The notes under the pieces were generated by a model that saw only the letters and a list, made by a program, of their open reading frames with translations, was not told the DNA's origin and ran no database searches. A stretch of DNA of 22,367 nucleotides, taken from contig CANGOK010000017.1 in NCBI GenBank assembly GCA_947455285.1, positions 1 through 22,367 of the forward strand, written 5' to 3'. Source of the stretch: Beijerinckiaceae bacterium (GTDB lineage: Bacteria > Pseudomonadota > Alphaproteobacteria > Rhizobiales > Beijerinckiaceae). This document shows positions 1-7,310 of this stretch, piece after piece; position 1 is the first letter of the stretch; every line of letters starts with the position of its first letter. The position numbers and the translations under genes were made by a program.

Positions 1-141
1 GATCCTGACTTCATCAAGGAGGCGGAAGCCGGCAATTTCGAAGTCGACCCCGTAGACGGCCCGCGCATGCAGAAGATCGCCGAAGAGCTGATCGCGCTCC
101 CGGCTTCCGTGAAGGCGCGGGCGCGGCCGTTGATTGAGTAA
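1..141 (+). CDS. TctC/Bug-family solute-binding protein, C-terminal fragment
   Basis: This frame is open from the first base and ends in TAA at 139-141, giving the last 46 residues of a protein whose start lies outside the window. The fragment begins DPDFIKEAEAGNFEVDPVDG and ends in a helix rich in Ala, Leu and Arg. The pattern 'D-P-x-F-x-x-E-A...E-V-D-P-V-x-G...x-x-L..LP..V..RA' is typical of the C-terminus of Bug/TctC periplasmic binding proteins, which present carboxylates to tripartite tricarboxylate transporters or act as orphan receptors. No partner TctA/TctB genes are visible. The family call rests on a short tail only. Confidence 0.6.
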   Translation, partial: DPDFIKEAEAGNFEVDPVDGPRMQKIAEELIALPASVKARARPLIE

Positions 142-215
142 ATTCACGCGCCTGCGCCACGCGGGTTTCACGCCGACCTTCTCTGCCCTCGTCGTCAGAG
201 ACTCCGGCGCGCGGT

Positions 216-683
216 TCAGAGCGCCGGCGTGTCGTGATGGTGGTGATGACCATCGTCGCCGTGGCTGTGGTGGCTGGCGTCGCTTCGGATCGGGACGAGG
301 TTTATCTGGCCGAAGCGCACGCCCTTTTCGGCGATCATCTTTTCGGAGATCTGGCGCACCCGCTCCGTGGGGCCGCGGAAAAGGGTCACTTCCATGCAGT
401 GGCGATGGTCGAGGCGCGTGCGCATGGAGCTGATGTTGATGTCGTGATGCTCATGCTGGGCGCGCTCCAACCGCTGCGCCAGATCACGGCCGTCGTAATC
501 GTAGACATAGGAAACGGCCGCCACGCAGTTGCGCGTCGTCACGCTGGTCGACTTGGAGCGCACCAGCGCGTCGCGCACGAGGTCGCGCATGGCCTCGGAG
601 CGGTTGGAATAGCCATTCTTCAGCATGAAGGCGTCGATCTCTTCCGCCATGGCGTCGTCGAGGCTGATGGTGAGGCGTTGCAA
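216..683 (-). CDS. nikR: NikR-like nickel-responsive regulator with altered metal site
   Basis: A 155-residue protein with the layout of NikR: an N-terminal ribbon-helix-helix DNA-binding domain (about 1-45, MQRLTISLDD strand and NRSEAMRDLVRDAL helix) and a C-terminal ACT-like metal-binding and tetramerisation domain (about 55-132). It ends with a His-rich tail (residues 138-150) absent from E. coli NikR. By alignment from memory to E. coli NikR, ligands His76 and Cys95 are kept (H77, C96), but His87 and His89 are both Arg (R88, R90). The start is a TTG (683-681) with GAGGA about eight bases upstream; the ribbon strand begins right at this codon, so no other start fits. No nickel transporter or hydrogenase gene is adjacent. 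It is transcribed separately, because a terminator lies between it and the upstream minus-strand gene. The family call is firm; the metal specificity is not. Confidence 0.88.
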   Translation of the reverse strand: MQRLTISLDDAMAEEIDAFMLKNGYSNRSEAMRDLVRDALVRSKSTSVTTRNCVAAVSYVYDYDGRDLAQRLERAQHEHHDINISSMRTRLDHRHCMEVTLFRGPTERVRQISEKMIAEKGVRFGQINLVPIRSDASHHSHGDDGHHHHHDTPAL

Positions 684-757
684 GGTCTAATCCTCAGAAA
701 GGTTGCTGGCCCTCGAAAAGGTTGTGCCGCCAGTGTAGCAGGCTGGGGCGCTTGCGC

Positions 758-788
758 AAAAAAGCGCGGCCCTCGCGAGCCGCGCTTT
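758..788 (-). terminator. Rho-independent terminator of the ThDP enzyme gene
   Basis: On the minus strand a ten-base perfect stem (AAAGCGCGGC / GCCGCGCTTT, 779-788 and 761-770) with an eight-base loop runs directly into six T residues (763-758). It lies 26 bases after the stop codon of the ThDP-enzyme gene and before nikR, so it should end that transcript and isolate nikR. Confidence 0.85.
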
Positions 789-813
789 CCTGTCGCCAGA
801 AAGGCGAATGACC

Positions 814-2583
814 TCAGTCGGTCTTGCGATCCTCGATCGTGGAGCGCGCGCTGCGCTCTTCGCCGGGGTTCACATGCACGTCGATGACGACCACGCGGCC
901 TTCGTTGAAGGCGGCGACGCCCTTGGCCAGAGCCGCCTGCAGCTCCGTCACGCTCTTCACAGGGCCGATGCCGACCGCGCCATAGCTGGTGCAAAGGCCC
1001 GCGATGTCGACTTCCGGATCCGCGATGCGCTGGCCGATCCAGCGGTTGCCAACGGGGCGGTTGCGGCGACGAGCGACCGTCTCCTGATGCAACTCGTCGT
1101 TGAAATAGGAGCGGTTGTTGTTGATGATGATCATCAGCGGGATCTTGGCGTGGACCGCGCTCCAGACGGCGCTGACGCCCATCAGGAAGTCGCCGTCGCC
1201 CAGAACCGCCACGGTCTGGCGGCCACGGGTGTGCATGGCGAGCGCCACGCCGACCGCAATGCCCGCGCCGGAACCGATGCCGCCGCCGCCGTCCTTGCCG
1301 GTATAGGCCTGCGGATCGTGGAAGGGCCACAGATCGCAGTTCCAGCCACGGCACAGACCGCCGAGCGTCACCTTGTCCGGGTCAGGGAAGGAGGCGCGCA
1401 GCATGGTTCCGATCTTGTCCATGGTCACGCGCTCGGGATCGCCAGCGGGCTTCGCCTTCTTCTCGAGCTTGCCGCGCCAGGGATCCTTCTTGCCCGCAGG
1501 CAGGGCTTCGAGCAGGTCGTCAACGACCGACTCGGTGGTCGCCGCCATGAAGACGTCGATCTGCGCCAGCGACATGTGGTTGGCGTGGGCGCCATTGTGC
1601 AGCGTCTGGTCGAGGCTGTTGGCGATGACGCGGGCGGGAGCAGCCGGGCTACCCTTGAGCGCGCCGACAGCGCCGCCGAGATCCACCCAATCAAGCGACA
1701 GGATCACGTCCGCTTCCGCGACGATGGCGCGGGTGGCAGGGTTGAACTGGTTGAAGGGCTCGGTGACGTGAGCCGGGTGATCGGTCGGGAAGACCGCGCG
1801 CAGCTTCAGGTCGGACATGACGATGGCGCCGAGACGCTCGACGAGGTCGATGCGCTTCTTCCAGCCTTCCATGGAGACGTCGCAGCGGCCCATCAGCACC
1901 AGCGGACGCTTGGCGCCCTTGAGCAGAGCAACAGCCTTGGCGATGGATTCCTTCGCCGGGCGCGGCGAGGCCGGCGGCTGATAACGATCGAGATCGGGGA
2001 AAACGACCTCGTGATCAAGCGAAGCTTCCTGCAGACCCGCGTCCAGCGTGATGAAGACGGGGGCCGGCGGATCGGCGCGGGTGAGCAGGTTGGCGCGGAC
2101 CATGTCGGAGATCAACGCGTCGGGGGAGCTCGGCTGCGCGTCCCACTTCACGATGTCGCGGACCATGCCGCCCTGATCGGTGGTCGAGTGAATCCAATCG
2201 ATCCAGGGGCGACGCTGGGAGGAATCCACGGGGCCGGTCGCGCCAAGCACGAACATGGGCACGCGGTCGCAATAGGCGTTGTAGAGCGACATCATGCCGT
2301 GCATGAGGCCGACGTTGGAGTGCAGCACGCAGGCCATGGGCTCGCCGGTCGCCTTGGCGTAGCCATGGGCGATGGCGACCGAGTGGTCTTCGTGCTGGCA
2401 GAGCACCATGCCGGGATCTTCGTTGCCCAGATGGTTCACGATGGAATCATGCAGCCCGCGATAGCTCGCGCCGGGGTTGAGGCTGATATAGGGAAAGCCG
2501 AAACGGCGCAGCATCTGCGCGGCGACATCGCTGCCCCAACCAACGGTCGGATCTGGTTTACCTTCGGGCTTGTCGAATTCCAT
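814..2583 (-). CDS. Thiamine-diphosphate-dependent decarboxylase/synthase-like enzyme
   Basis: A 589-residue protein of the acetolactate synthase / benzoylformate decarboxylase superfamily. The N-terminal PYR domain carries the catalytic Glu that activates the cofactor (E65 in LCQHEDHSVAIAHGYAKATG). A central DHS-like domain spans about 205-370. The C-terminal PP domain has the ThDP/Mg motif GDGDF (462-466) ending in NNN (488-490). Length is usual for the family. The ATG at 2583 is preceded by a GAGAGGA ribosome site. Known members split or join 2-oxo acids (acetolactate, benzoylformate, oxalyl-CoA, sulfopyruvate and others). Residues alone do not let me choose; the central domain looks divergent from true acetolactate synthase and no small subunit gene is present. 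It is divergent from the cupin/crotonase run, which suggests a shared catabolic role. Confidence 0.85.
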   Translation of the reverse strand: MEFDKPEGKPDPTVGWGSDVAAQMLRRFGFPYISLNPGASYRGLHDSIVNHLGNEDPGMVLCQHEDHSVAIAHGYAKATGEPMACVLHSNVGLMHGMMSLYNAYCDRVPMFVLGATGPVDSSQRRPWIDWIHSTTDQGGMVRDIVKWDAQPSSPDALISDMVRANLLTRADPPAPVFITLDAGLQEASLDHEVVFPDLDRYQPPASPRPAKESIAKAVALLKGAKRPLVLMGRCDVSMEGWKKRIDLVERLGAIVMSDLKLRAVFPTDHPAHVTEPFNQFNPATRAIVAEADVILSLDWVDLGGAVGALKGSPAAPARVIANSLDQTLHNGAHANHMSLAQIDVFMAATTESVVDDLLEALPAGKKDPWRGKLEKKAKPAGDPERVTMDKIGTMLRASFPDPDKVTLGGLCRGWNCDLWPFHDPQAYTGKDGGGGIGSGAGIAVGVALAMHTRGRQTVAVLGDGDFLMGVSAVWSAVHAKIPLMIIINNNRSYFNDELHQETVARRRNRPVGNRWIGQRIADPEVDIAGLCTSYGAVGIGPVKSVTELQAALAKGVAAFNEGRVVVIDVHVNPGEERSARSTIEDRKTD

Positions 2584-2764
2584 GGTCGTCCTCTCTTGGA
2601 ATGGTTTGACGTGATTGTGTTTCAGGACAGGCGATCATCGCCGGGATGAATGGGGCGCGAAAAGCAGACGTGGCCCGAGTCGAGCGACGGTCGAAATTGG
2701 TGAGCGTCTGCGAAATTATTCGCCATTCCCGCGTCATTCTCCCCCCACGCTTGACGCTTCCGGC

Positions 2765-2780
2765 GCCGGATTGATCCGGC
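2765..2780. promoter_or_regulatory. Inverted repeat, candidate operator
   Basis: GCCGGAT-TG-ATCCGGC is a perfect seven-base inverted repeat with a two-base centre, located roughly midway between the divergent ThDP-enzyme and cupin genes. It has no T-run after it, so it is not a terminator. It could bind a dimeric regulator controlling both directions, but no regulator gene lies beside it and short GC-rich palindromes also arise by chance. Confidence 0.25.
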
Positions 2781-2876
2781 TGGCGCGCCTGAACGTCGAT
2801 CATGATCTGCCCTGAGGCCGCGCGCACTATGGCGAGCGTGAGCTATGAAAGCAAGGTCCGCGCTTCCAGCCCTTGC

Positions 2877-2906
2877 TTGACCCCGCCATGGGCCTTGCCC
2901 CATAAA
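2877..2906 (+). promoter_or_regulatory. Candidate sigma70-type promoter for the cupin gene
   Basis: TTGACC (2877-2882) is followed after 18 bases by CATAAA (2901-2906), a fair match to the housekeeping consensus. The start site would fall near 2913, leaving a leader of about 35 bases before the cupin ATG, with AAGGGAG as ribosome site. Prediction only. Confidence 0.4.
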
Positions 2907-2947
2907 TTGAGGACAAGACGCGAAAAGATCATCAAGGGAGATCCACC

Positions 2948-3448
2948 ATGGCAGTGGCCGCAATCGCCGAATCCTCGCAGGGCCTGCACGACTCGATCGA
3001 CGCCCAGGTCAAGCACGGCGTTCCCACCTTCTTCAAACTGGAAGCGCAGCTGCCGACGCAGGGCCGGACCAATATTCCGCTTGCGGCTTCGGAATCCATG
3101 TGGGTGGTGCTGAAAACCTATGCGACCGGCGGCGAAAATGAACTGCATGCCCATCCCCATGAAGACCACACTTTCGTGATCCTGCAGGGCGCCGCGAAAT
3201 TCTACGGCCCCAACAAGGAAGAGCGCATCGCCCATGCCGGTGAAGGCGTGCTGCTGCCGCACGGCACCTTCTACTGGTTCCATGTGACCAGCGAAGATCC
3301 GCTTGTGATGCTGCGTATAGGCGCCTCCGCAGGCGAGGGCGACCGTTTCGGGCGCATCGACATCAACGGCGGCGTGATGCAGGGCGACGACCCCGCAAAC
3401 AAGCAGGTTCCGCTGATGCTCTCGGACCGCTGGTACGGCCGCAGCTGA
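2948..3448 (+). CDS. Small cupin-domain protein with atypical metal motifs
   Basis: A 166-residue single-domain cupin. The core beta-barrel spans about 45-125. Motif 1 is present as H67-x-H69-x4-H74-x6-G81: the usual Glu is replaced by His. In motif 2 (P104-x-G106) the usual His position is Tyr109, and the nearest His is 112. The metal site, if any, therefore differs from that of typical cupin dioxygenases. The ATG at 2948 follows AAGGGAG. The crotonase gene follows after 107 bases on the same strand, so the two may be co-transcribed. It might be a dioxygenase, an isomerase or a non-catalytic sensor; the sequence does not decide. Confidence 0.8.
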   Translation: MAVAAIAESSQGLHDSIDAQVKHGVPTFFKLEAQLPTQGRTNIPLAASESMWVVLKTYATGGENELHAHPHEDHTFVILQGAAKFYGPNKEERIAHAGEGVLLPHGTFYWFHVTSEDPLVMLRIGASAGEGDRFGRIDINGGVMQGDDPANKQVPLMLSDRWYGRS

Positions 3449-3555
3449 CAGCGTTGCGCCGTCTGCTTGTTGCGGCTCGCGCGAGGGATGGTGTATCACT
3501 GACGTCAACAGCGGCGCGCTGACGCCCGCTCTAAACAAACTATTGGGAGGACTCT

Positions 3556-4386
3556 ATGACTGATGATGTGATTCAGCTTGAAAATGTGAAGATCGAACGC
3601 GATGGCCGCACGACCTTCGTGATCTTGAACCGTCCGGAGAAGCGCAACGCCATGAGCCCGCAGCTGCACATGGACATGTGCGAGGCGCTGGACTGGGCCG
3701 AGGAAGACGAACAGACCCAGGTCGTCGTCATCACGGGCGCTGGCGGCAACTTCTGCGCGGGTCAGGATCTCAAGCTCTATTTCCGCGGCACGGAAGACAA
3801 TCCGCGCCTGCGCGCACGCGCTCGTCGCGCCGCCCATTCGTGGCGCTGGGACAAGCTCTCGCGTTTCCCCAAGGCAACCATCGCCATGGTGCATGGCTAT
3901 TGCTTCGGCGGCGGCTTCACCCCCGTCATCGCCTGCGATTTCGCCATCGCTGCTGAAGACGCGACCTTTGGTCTTTCGGAAGTCAACTGGGGCATCATTC
4001 CCGGCGGTCTCGTGGCCTGGGCCGTGACGCAGGTGATGAACTATCGCGACGCGATCTACTATTCCGTCACCGGCGACCGCTTCAGCGGCAAGGAAGCGGC
4101 GGACATGAAGTTCGTCAACAAGTCCGTGCCCGTGGCCGACCTGCGCGCAACCGTCATGGAGCTGGCGCGAAAGCTCGAGGCCAAGAGCCCCGCCGCCGTC
4201 CGCTACACCAAGGAAGCGGTGCGCTCGGTGCGCGGCATGTCGCAGGATCAGGCCATGGACTACCTGAACTGCAAGAGCGACGCGCTCAAGCACATGGATC
4301 CGGAAGGCGGCCGCGCCAAGGCCATGAAGATGTTCCTTGACGACAAGGTCTTCAAGCCGGGTCTTGGCGAATTCAAGCGCGACTGA
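3556..4386 (+). CDS. Crotonase resembling hydroxycinnamoyl-CoA hydratase/lyase
   Basis: A 276-residue enoyl-CoA hydratase/isomerase superfamily enzyme. Compared from memory with Pseudomonas 4-hydroxycinnamoyl-CoA hydratase/lyase (feruloyl-CoA to vanillin), it shares FVILNRPEKRNAMSP, the oxyanion-hole region around residues 68-72 and 117-120, ATFGLSE-x-NWGI (136-147) with catalytic Glu142, and the tail FLDDK-x-x-KPGL (260-270). Two active-site positions differ: Ser123 is Thr122, and the phenol-binding Tyr239 appears to be Asn238. Chain length is normal. The ATG at 3556 follows TTGGGAGG. The binding-protein gene starts 59 bases downstream on the same strand. The likely role is hydration, and perhaps retro-aldol cleavage, of an alpha,beta-unsaturated acyl-CoA; the loss of Tyr argues for a substrate other than a para-hydroxylated one. 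A generic enoyl-CoA hydratase role remains possible. Confidence 0.82.
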   Translation: MTDDVIQLENVKIERDGRTTFVILNRPEKRNAMSPQLHMDMCEALDWAEEDEQTQVVVITGAGGNFCAGQDLKLYFRGTEDNPRLRARARRAAHSWRWDKLSRFPKATIAMVHGYCFGGGFTPVIACDFAIAAEDATFGLSEVNWGIIPGGLVAWAVTQVMNYRDAIYYSVTGDRFSGKEAADMKFVNKSVPVADLRATVMELARKLEAKSPAAVRYTKEAVRSVRGMSQDQAMDYLNCKSDALKHMDPEGGRAKAMKMFLDDKVFKPGLGEFKRD

Positions 4387-4445
4387 TCGCACAAATGACG
4401 AAAGACGCGGCGGGGCTCACCGCCGCGCATTCGTGGAGGACTCCC

Positions 4446-5480
4446 ATGCGAGTTTGCGCGCGCGGCCTCGTAGCCGCGTTTACACTCTCGGTTCTGGCGG
4501 CTTTATCACCCGCGCAGGCGCTCGATCAGGCTTTGATCGACGCTGCGAAGAAAGAGGGGCGCGTGGTCTGGTACACGACCCAGATCGTGAACCAGTTCGC
4601 ACGCCCGGCTGCGGAGGCTTTCGAAAAGAAATATGGCATCCGCGTGGATTATATTCGCGCGGATTCCAACGAAGTCGCCCTGCGCATCCTCAACGAGGGG
4701 CGGGCGGGCAAGGTGCAGGCCGATGTCTTCGACGGCACGGCGGCGGTGGCGAGCCTCAAGAAGGAAAATCTCGTTCTGCAATGGACGCCCGAAGGCGCCA
4801 AACGCCTGCCCGCAAATGCGGTCGATGAAGCAGGCTACTGGGTCGCAACGAATCTCTATGTTCTGACGCCCGGCTACAATACCGATCTCGTTCCAAAGGG
4901 CGCAGCGCCAAAGAACTTCGAGGATCTGCTCGACCCGCGCTGGAAGGGCAAGATCGTCTGGAACACGGCCTCGGCGCCTTCGGCTGCGGGCGGTTTCATC
5001 GGCGTCGTGCTCACCTCTATGGGCGAGGAAAAGGGCCGCGCCTATTTGAAGGAATTGGCGAAGCAGAATGTCGCCGGCATTCAAGTCGCCGCCCGTCAGG
5101 TGCTCGATCAGGTCATCGCCGGCGAATACGCCATTGCGCTGAACATCTTCAACAACCATGCGGTCATCAGCGCCTCAAAGGGCGCGCCTTCGGCATGGAT
5201 TCCAATGAACCCGGCCATGGCGGTGCTCTCGGTCATTTCAGTGACGAAGGACGCCGCGCATACCAATGCGGGCAAACTGTTCCTCGAATTCCTCGTCTCC
5301 GAGGAAGGGCAGAAGCTGTATCGCGACGCCGATTACATGCCCATCGATCCTGCGGTACAGGCGCGCGATCCGTCTCTGCGGCCTGACAGCGAGCGCTTCA
5401 AGGCGATCACCTTCACGCCCGAGCAGATCGAGACGAACATGCCGAAATGGGCGGGAATCTTCCGCGAAAATTTCAGGTGA
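4446..5480 (+). CDS. ABC transporter periplasmic substrate-binding protein (FbpA/AfuA-like fold)
   Basis: A 344-residue exported protein. A signal peptide occupies residues 1-25 (Arg-rich start, hydrophobic core, cleavage after SPAQA). The mature part has the marks of the type 2 binding-protein group that includes ferric-iron and phosphonate receptors: EGRVVWYTT near its start, FEKKYGIRVDYIRA, LLDPRWKGKIVW and FLEFLVSEEGQKLYRDADYMP. The adjacent-tyrosine iron motif of FbpA is not evident, so an organic anion is more likely than iron. I chose the ATG at 4446 because it follows GGAGG and begins the signal peptide; an earlier in-frame ATG at 4395 would add 17 residues ahead of the signal. The permease gene begins seven bases after the stop. 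Confidence 0.87.
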   Translation: MRVCARGLVAAFTLSVLAALSPAQALDQALIDAAKKEGRVVWYTTQIVNQFARPAAEAFEKKYGIRVDYIRADSNEVALRILNEGRAGKVQADVFDGTAAVASLKKENLVLQWTPEGAKRLPANAVDEAGYWVATNLYVLTPGYNTDLVPKGAAPKNFEDLLDPRWKGKIVWNTASAPSAAGGFIGVVLTSMGEEKGRAYLKELAKQNVAGIQVAARQVLDQVIAGEYAIALNIFNNHAVISASKGAPSAWIPMNPAMAVLSVISVTKDAAHTNAGKLFLEFLVSEEGQKLYRDADYMPIDPAVQARDPSLRPDSERFKAITFTPEQIETNMPKWAGIFRENFR

Positions 5481-5487
5481 GAATTCT

Positions 5488-7239
5488 ATGCCCTCCGATG
5501 CGGTCGTGAAATCAGAGCCGAGCGCCCCTGCCGGGAGCAAGCTCTTCGCCCATGGCGACAAGCGCTGGTTCTCCGCAGTGGTCGGCCTCGTGTTGGCGAT
5601 ACTGGTTCTGCCGCCGCTGCTTTTCCTCATCGAAGGCGCCATCACCGTCACCGAACCCGGCGGCGCCTGGCATTTCAGCCTTCATCGCTTCGGCGCGATC
5701 GTCGGCCAGCGCGGCTTTTTGCAGAGCACCGCCAATTCCTTTATCTTCTCGCTGGGCAGCGCTGTCTTCGCGCTTGTTCTGGGCGGCGTTATGGCTTGGC
5801 TGGTGGAGCGCACCAATACGCCGCTGAAGCCCCTCGCCTATCTGACCACGATTATCTCCATGGGCACGCCCTATGTGCTTTATGTGAGCGCCTGGCTGCT
5901 GCTGCTGGCGAAGTCCGGTCCGATCAACAGTTGGTATCGCCAGTTCACCGGCACGACTGATCTTCTGATCAATGTCTATGGCCTTGGCGGCATGATCCTG
6001 ATCGAGGGCCTGCTGTGGTCGCCGCTCGTCTTCCTGCTGCTCGGCGCGACGCTCCGCAATTTCAATCCCGAGCTTGAAGAGGCTGCGCGCATGGCGGGCG
6101 CGGGGCCTTTCGCGACCATCAGGCGCATCACCCTGCGCCTGTCGCTGCCTTCCATTCTGGCGCTCGCGATGCTCGTCTTCATCCGCGCGCTTGAAGCTTT
6201 TGAAGTGCCTGCGCTGGTTGGCCTGCCCGGCCGCGTACATGTGCTGACGACGGACATCTACGACACCATGCATCTGAGCATGCCGCCTGATCTTGGTTCG
6301 GCCAGCGCGCTCTCCTGCATGTTGCTCGTGCTGGTTTCGGCGCTGCTCTATTTTTACGGACGCCTGACCCGAAACGCCGAACGCTTCGCAACCATCACGG
6401 GCAAGAACTTCAAGCCCGCGCAGCTTGATCTCGGGGTCTGGCGCTATCCTGCCGCAGCACTGCTGGTGGTGAATTTCGTGCTGCTGCTGGTTCTGCCGCT
6501 GATCATCCTGATCTGGGCCTCGCTACTGCCCTTTTACCAGAGCTTCAGCTGGGCTGCTTTCGCGCGCATCACGCCCGACAACTATAAAAACGTGCTGAGT
6601 TCGTCGCGCTATATCGCCCTGCTCACCAACACCTTCATTATTGCGCTGGTCACCGCAACGGCCGTCATGCTGATCGCCAGCTTCGCCGCATGGCTCAGCG
6701 TGCGCAAGGCGCCGGGCGCCGCACTGCTTGATCAGCTCGCCACGACCCCGCTCGTCTTCCCCGGCATCGTGCTGGGCGTGGGCGTGATGCAGCTCTTCCT
6801 CACCGTGCCCGTCGGCGTCTACGGTACGATCTGGATCATCGTCTGGGCCTTCTGCATCAATTACATGCCCTATGGCGTTCGCTATTCCTTCGCCGGCATG
6901 TTGCAGGTGCATCGCGAACTCGAAGAGGCCGCCGCCGTTTCGGGCGCCTCGTCGGTGACCGGCTTCCGCCGCGTGGTGATCCCGCTGCTCTCGCCCTCGC
7001 TGATCGCGGGCTGGCTGTTCATCTTCCTTCTGGCGACCCGCGTGCTGTCCCTGCCGGTCCTGCTCTCAGGCCCAAGCTCCCAGACCATGGCTGTGGCCAT
7101 GTTCGACCTCTGGGGCAACGGGCAAGGGCCGGAATTGGCGGCGCTCGGCCTCCTTTGGAGCGTCGCCATGACCTGCATCGCGCTCATTTTCTACTTTATC
7201 GCCCGCCGGTCGGGCGTCGGCCTGCAAGGACAGGGCTGA
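5488..7239 (+). CDS. Fused two-module ABC transporter permease (FbpB-type)
   Basis: A 583-residue inner-membrane protein with about twelve transmembrane segments in two halves, each a binding-protein-dependent permease domain. Each half has its own EAA loop for docking an ATPase: about residues 197-216 (EEAARMAGAGPFATIRRI) and 478-498 (EEAAAVSGASSVTGFRRVV). This arrangement is typical of ferric-iron and related importers in which one polypeptide makes the whole channel. Its ATG at 5488 lies seven bases after the binding-protein stop, with AGGTGA overlapping that stop, so the two genes are co-transcribed. No ATP-binding subunit gene follows: the next gene, 71 bases on, is an MFS transporter. 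Confidence 0.9.
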   Translation: MPSDAVVKSEPSAPAGSKLFAHGDKRWFSAVVGLVLAILVLPPLLFLIEGAITVTEPGGAWHFSLHRFGAIVGQRGFLQSTANSFIFSLGSAVFALVLGGVMAWLVERTNTPLKPLAYLTTIISMGTPYVLYVSAWLLLLAKSGPINSWYRQFTGTTDLLINVYGLGGMILIEGLLWSPLVFLLLGATLRNFNPELEEAARMAGAGPFATIRRITLRLSLPSILALAMLVFIRALEAFEVPALVGLPGRVHVLTTDIYDTMHLSMPPDLGSASALSCMLLVLVSALLYFYGRLTRNAERFATITGKNFKPAQLDLGVWRYPAAALLVVNFVLLLVLPLIILIWASLLPFYQSFSWAAFARITPDNYKNVLSSSRYIALLTNTFIIALVTATAVMLIASFAAWLSVRKAPGAALLDQLATTPLVFPGIVLGVGVMQLFLTVPVGVYGTIWIIVWAFCINYMPYGVRYSFAGMLQVHRELEEAAAVSGASSVTGFRRVVIPLLSPSLIAGWLFIFLLATRVLSLPVLLSGPSSQTMAVAMFDLWGNGQGPELAALGLLWSVAMTCIALIFYFIARRSGVGLQGQG

Positions 7240-7310
7240 ACGCTGGACCTTTGCGGCGGTCGTGGGTAGGAGTTGGGCTTCACAGTCCCCACGCCTAGGA
7301 GGTCGCCGTC

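Larger units (their letters stand above)
2584..2947. other. Divergent intergenic region between ThDP enzyme and cupin genes
   Basis: This 364-base stretch holds no convincing gene; the open frames crossing it lack ribosome sites and family features. It must contain the promoters of both divergent genes. Within it I see a sigma70-like candidate for the cupin gene (2877-2906), a 16-base inverted repeat (2765-2780) and a ten-base palindrome GATCATGATC (2798-2807). No regulator gene is encoded next to it. Confidence 0.6.

Noticed and set aside
814..2583. Acetolactate synthase large subunit (ilvB) for the ThDP enzyme
   Set aside because: No regulatory subunit gene follows, the central domain is divergent, and the surroundings are catabolic and transport genes rather than ilv genes.
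808..2649. A 613-codon open frame on the plus strand opposite the ThDP enzyme gene
   Set aside because: It is the antisense shadow of a GC-rich gene. Its translation is full of His, Asp, Val and Arg with no family motifs, while the minus strand encodes a clear ThDP enzyme with cofactor motifs.
2843..5159. Long minus-strand frames opposite the cupin, crotonase and binding-protein genes
   Set aside because: They lack ribosome sites, signal peptides or recognisable domains and mirror strong plus-strand genes, so they are codon-bias shadows.
4446..7239. A ferric-iron importer assignment for the ABC genes
   Set aside because: The fold and the fused permease fit the iron group, but I could not see the paired tyrosines of iron-binding FbpA, and the neighbours are catabolic. 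The substrate is left open.
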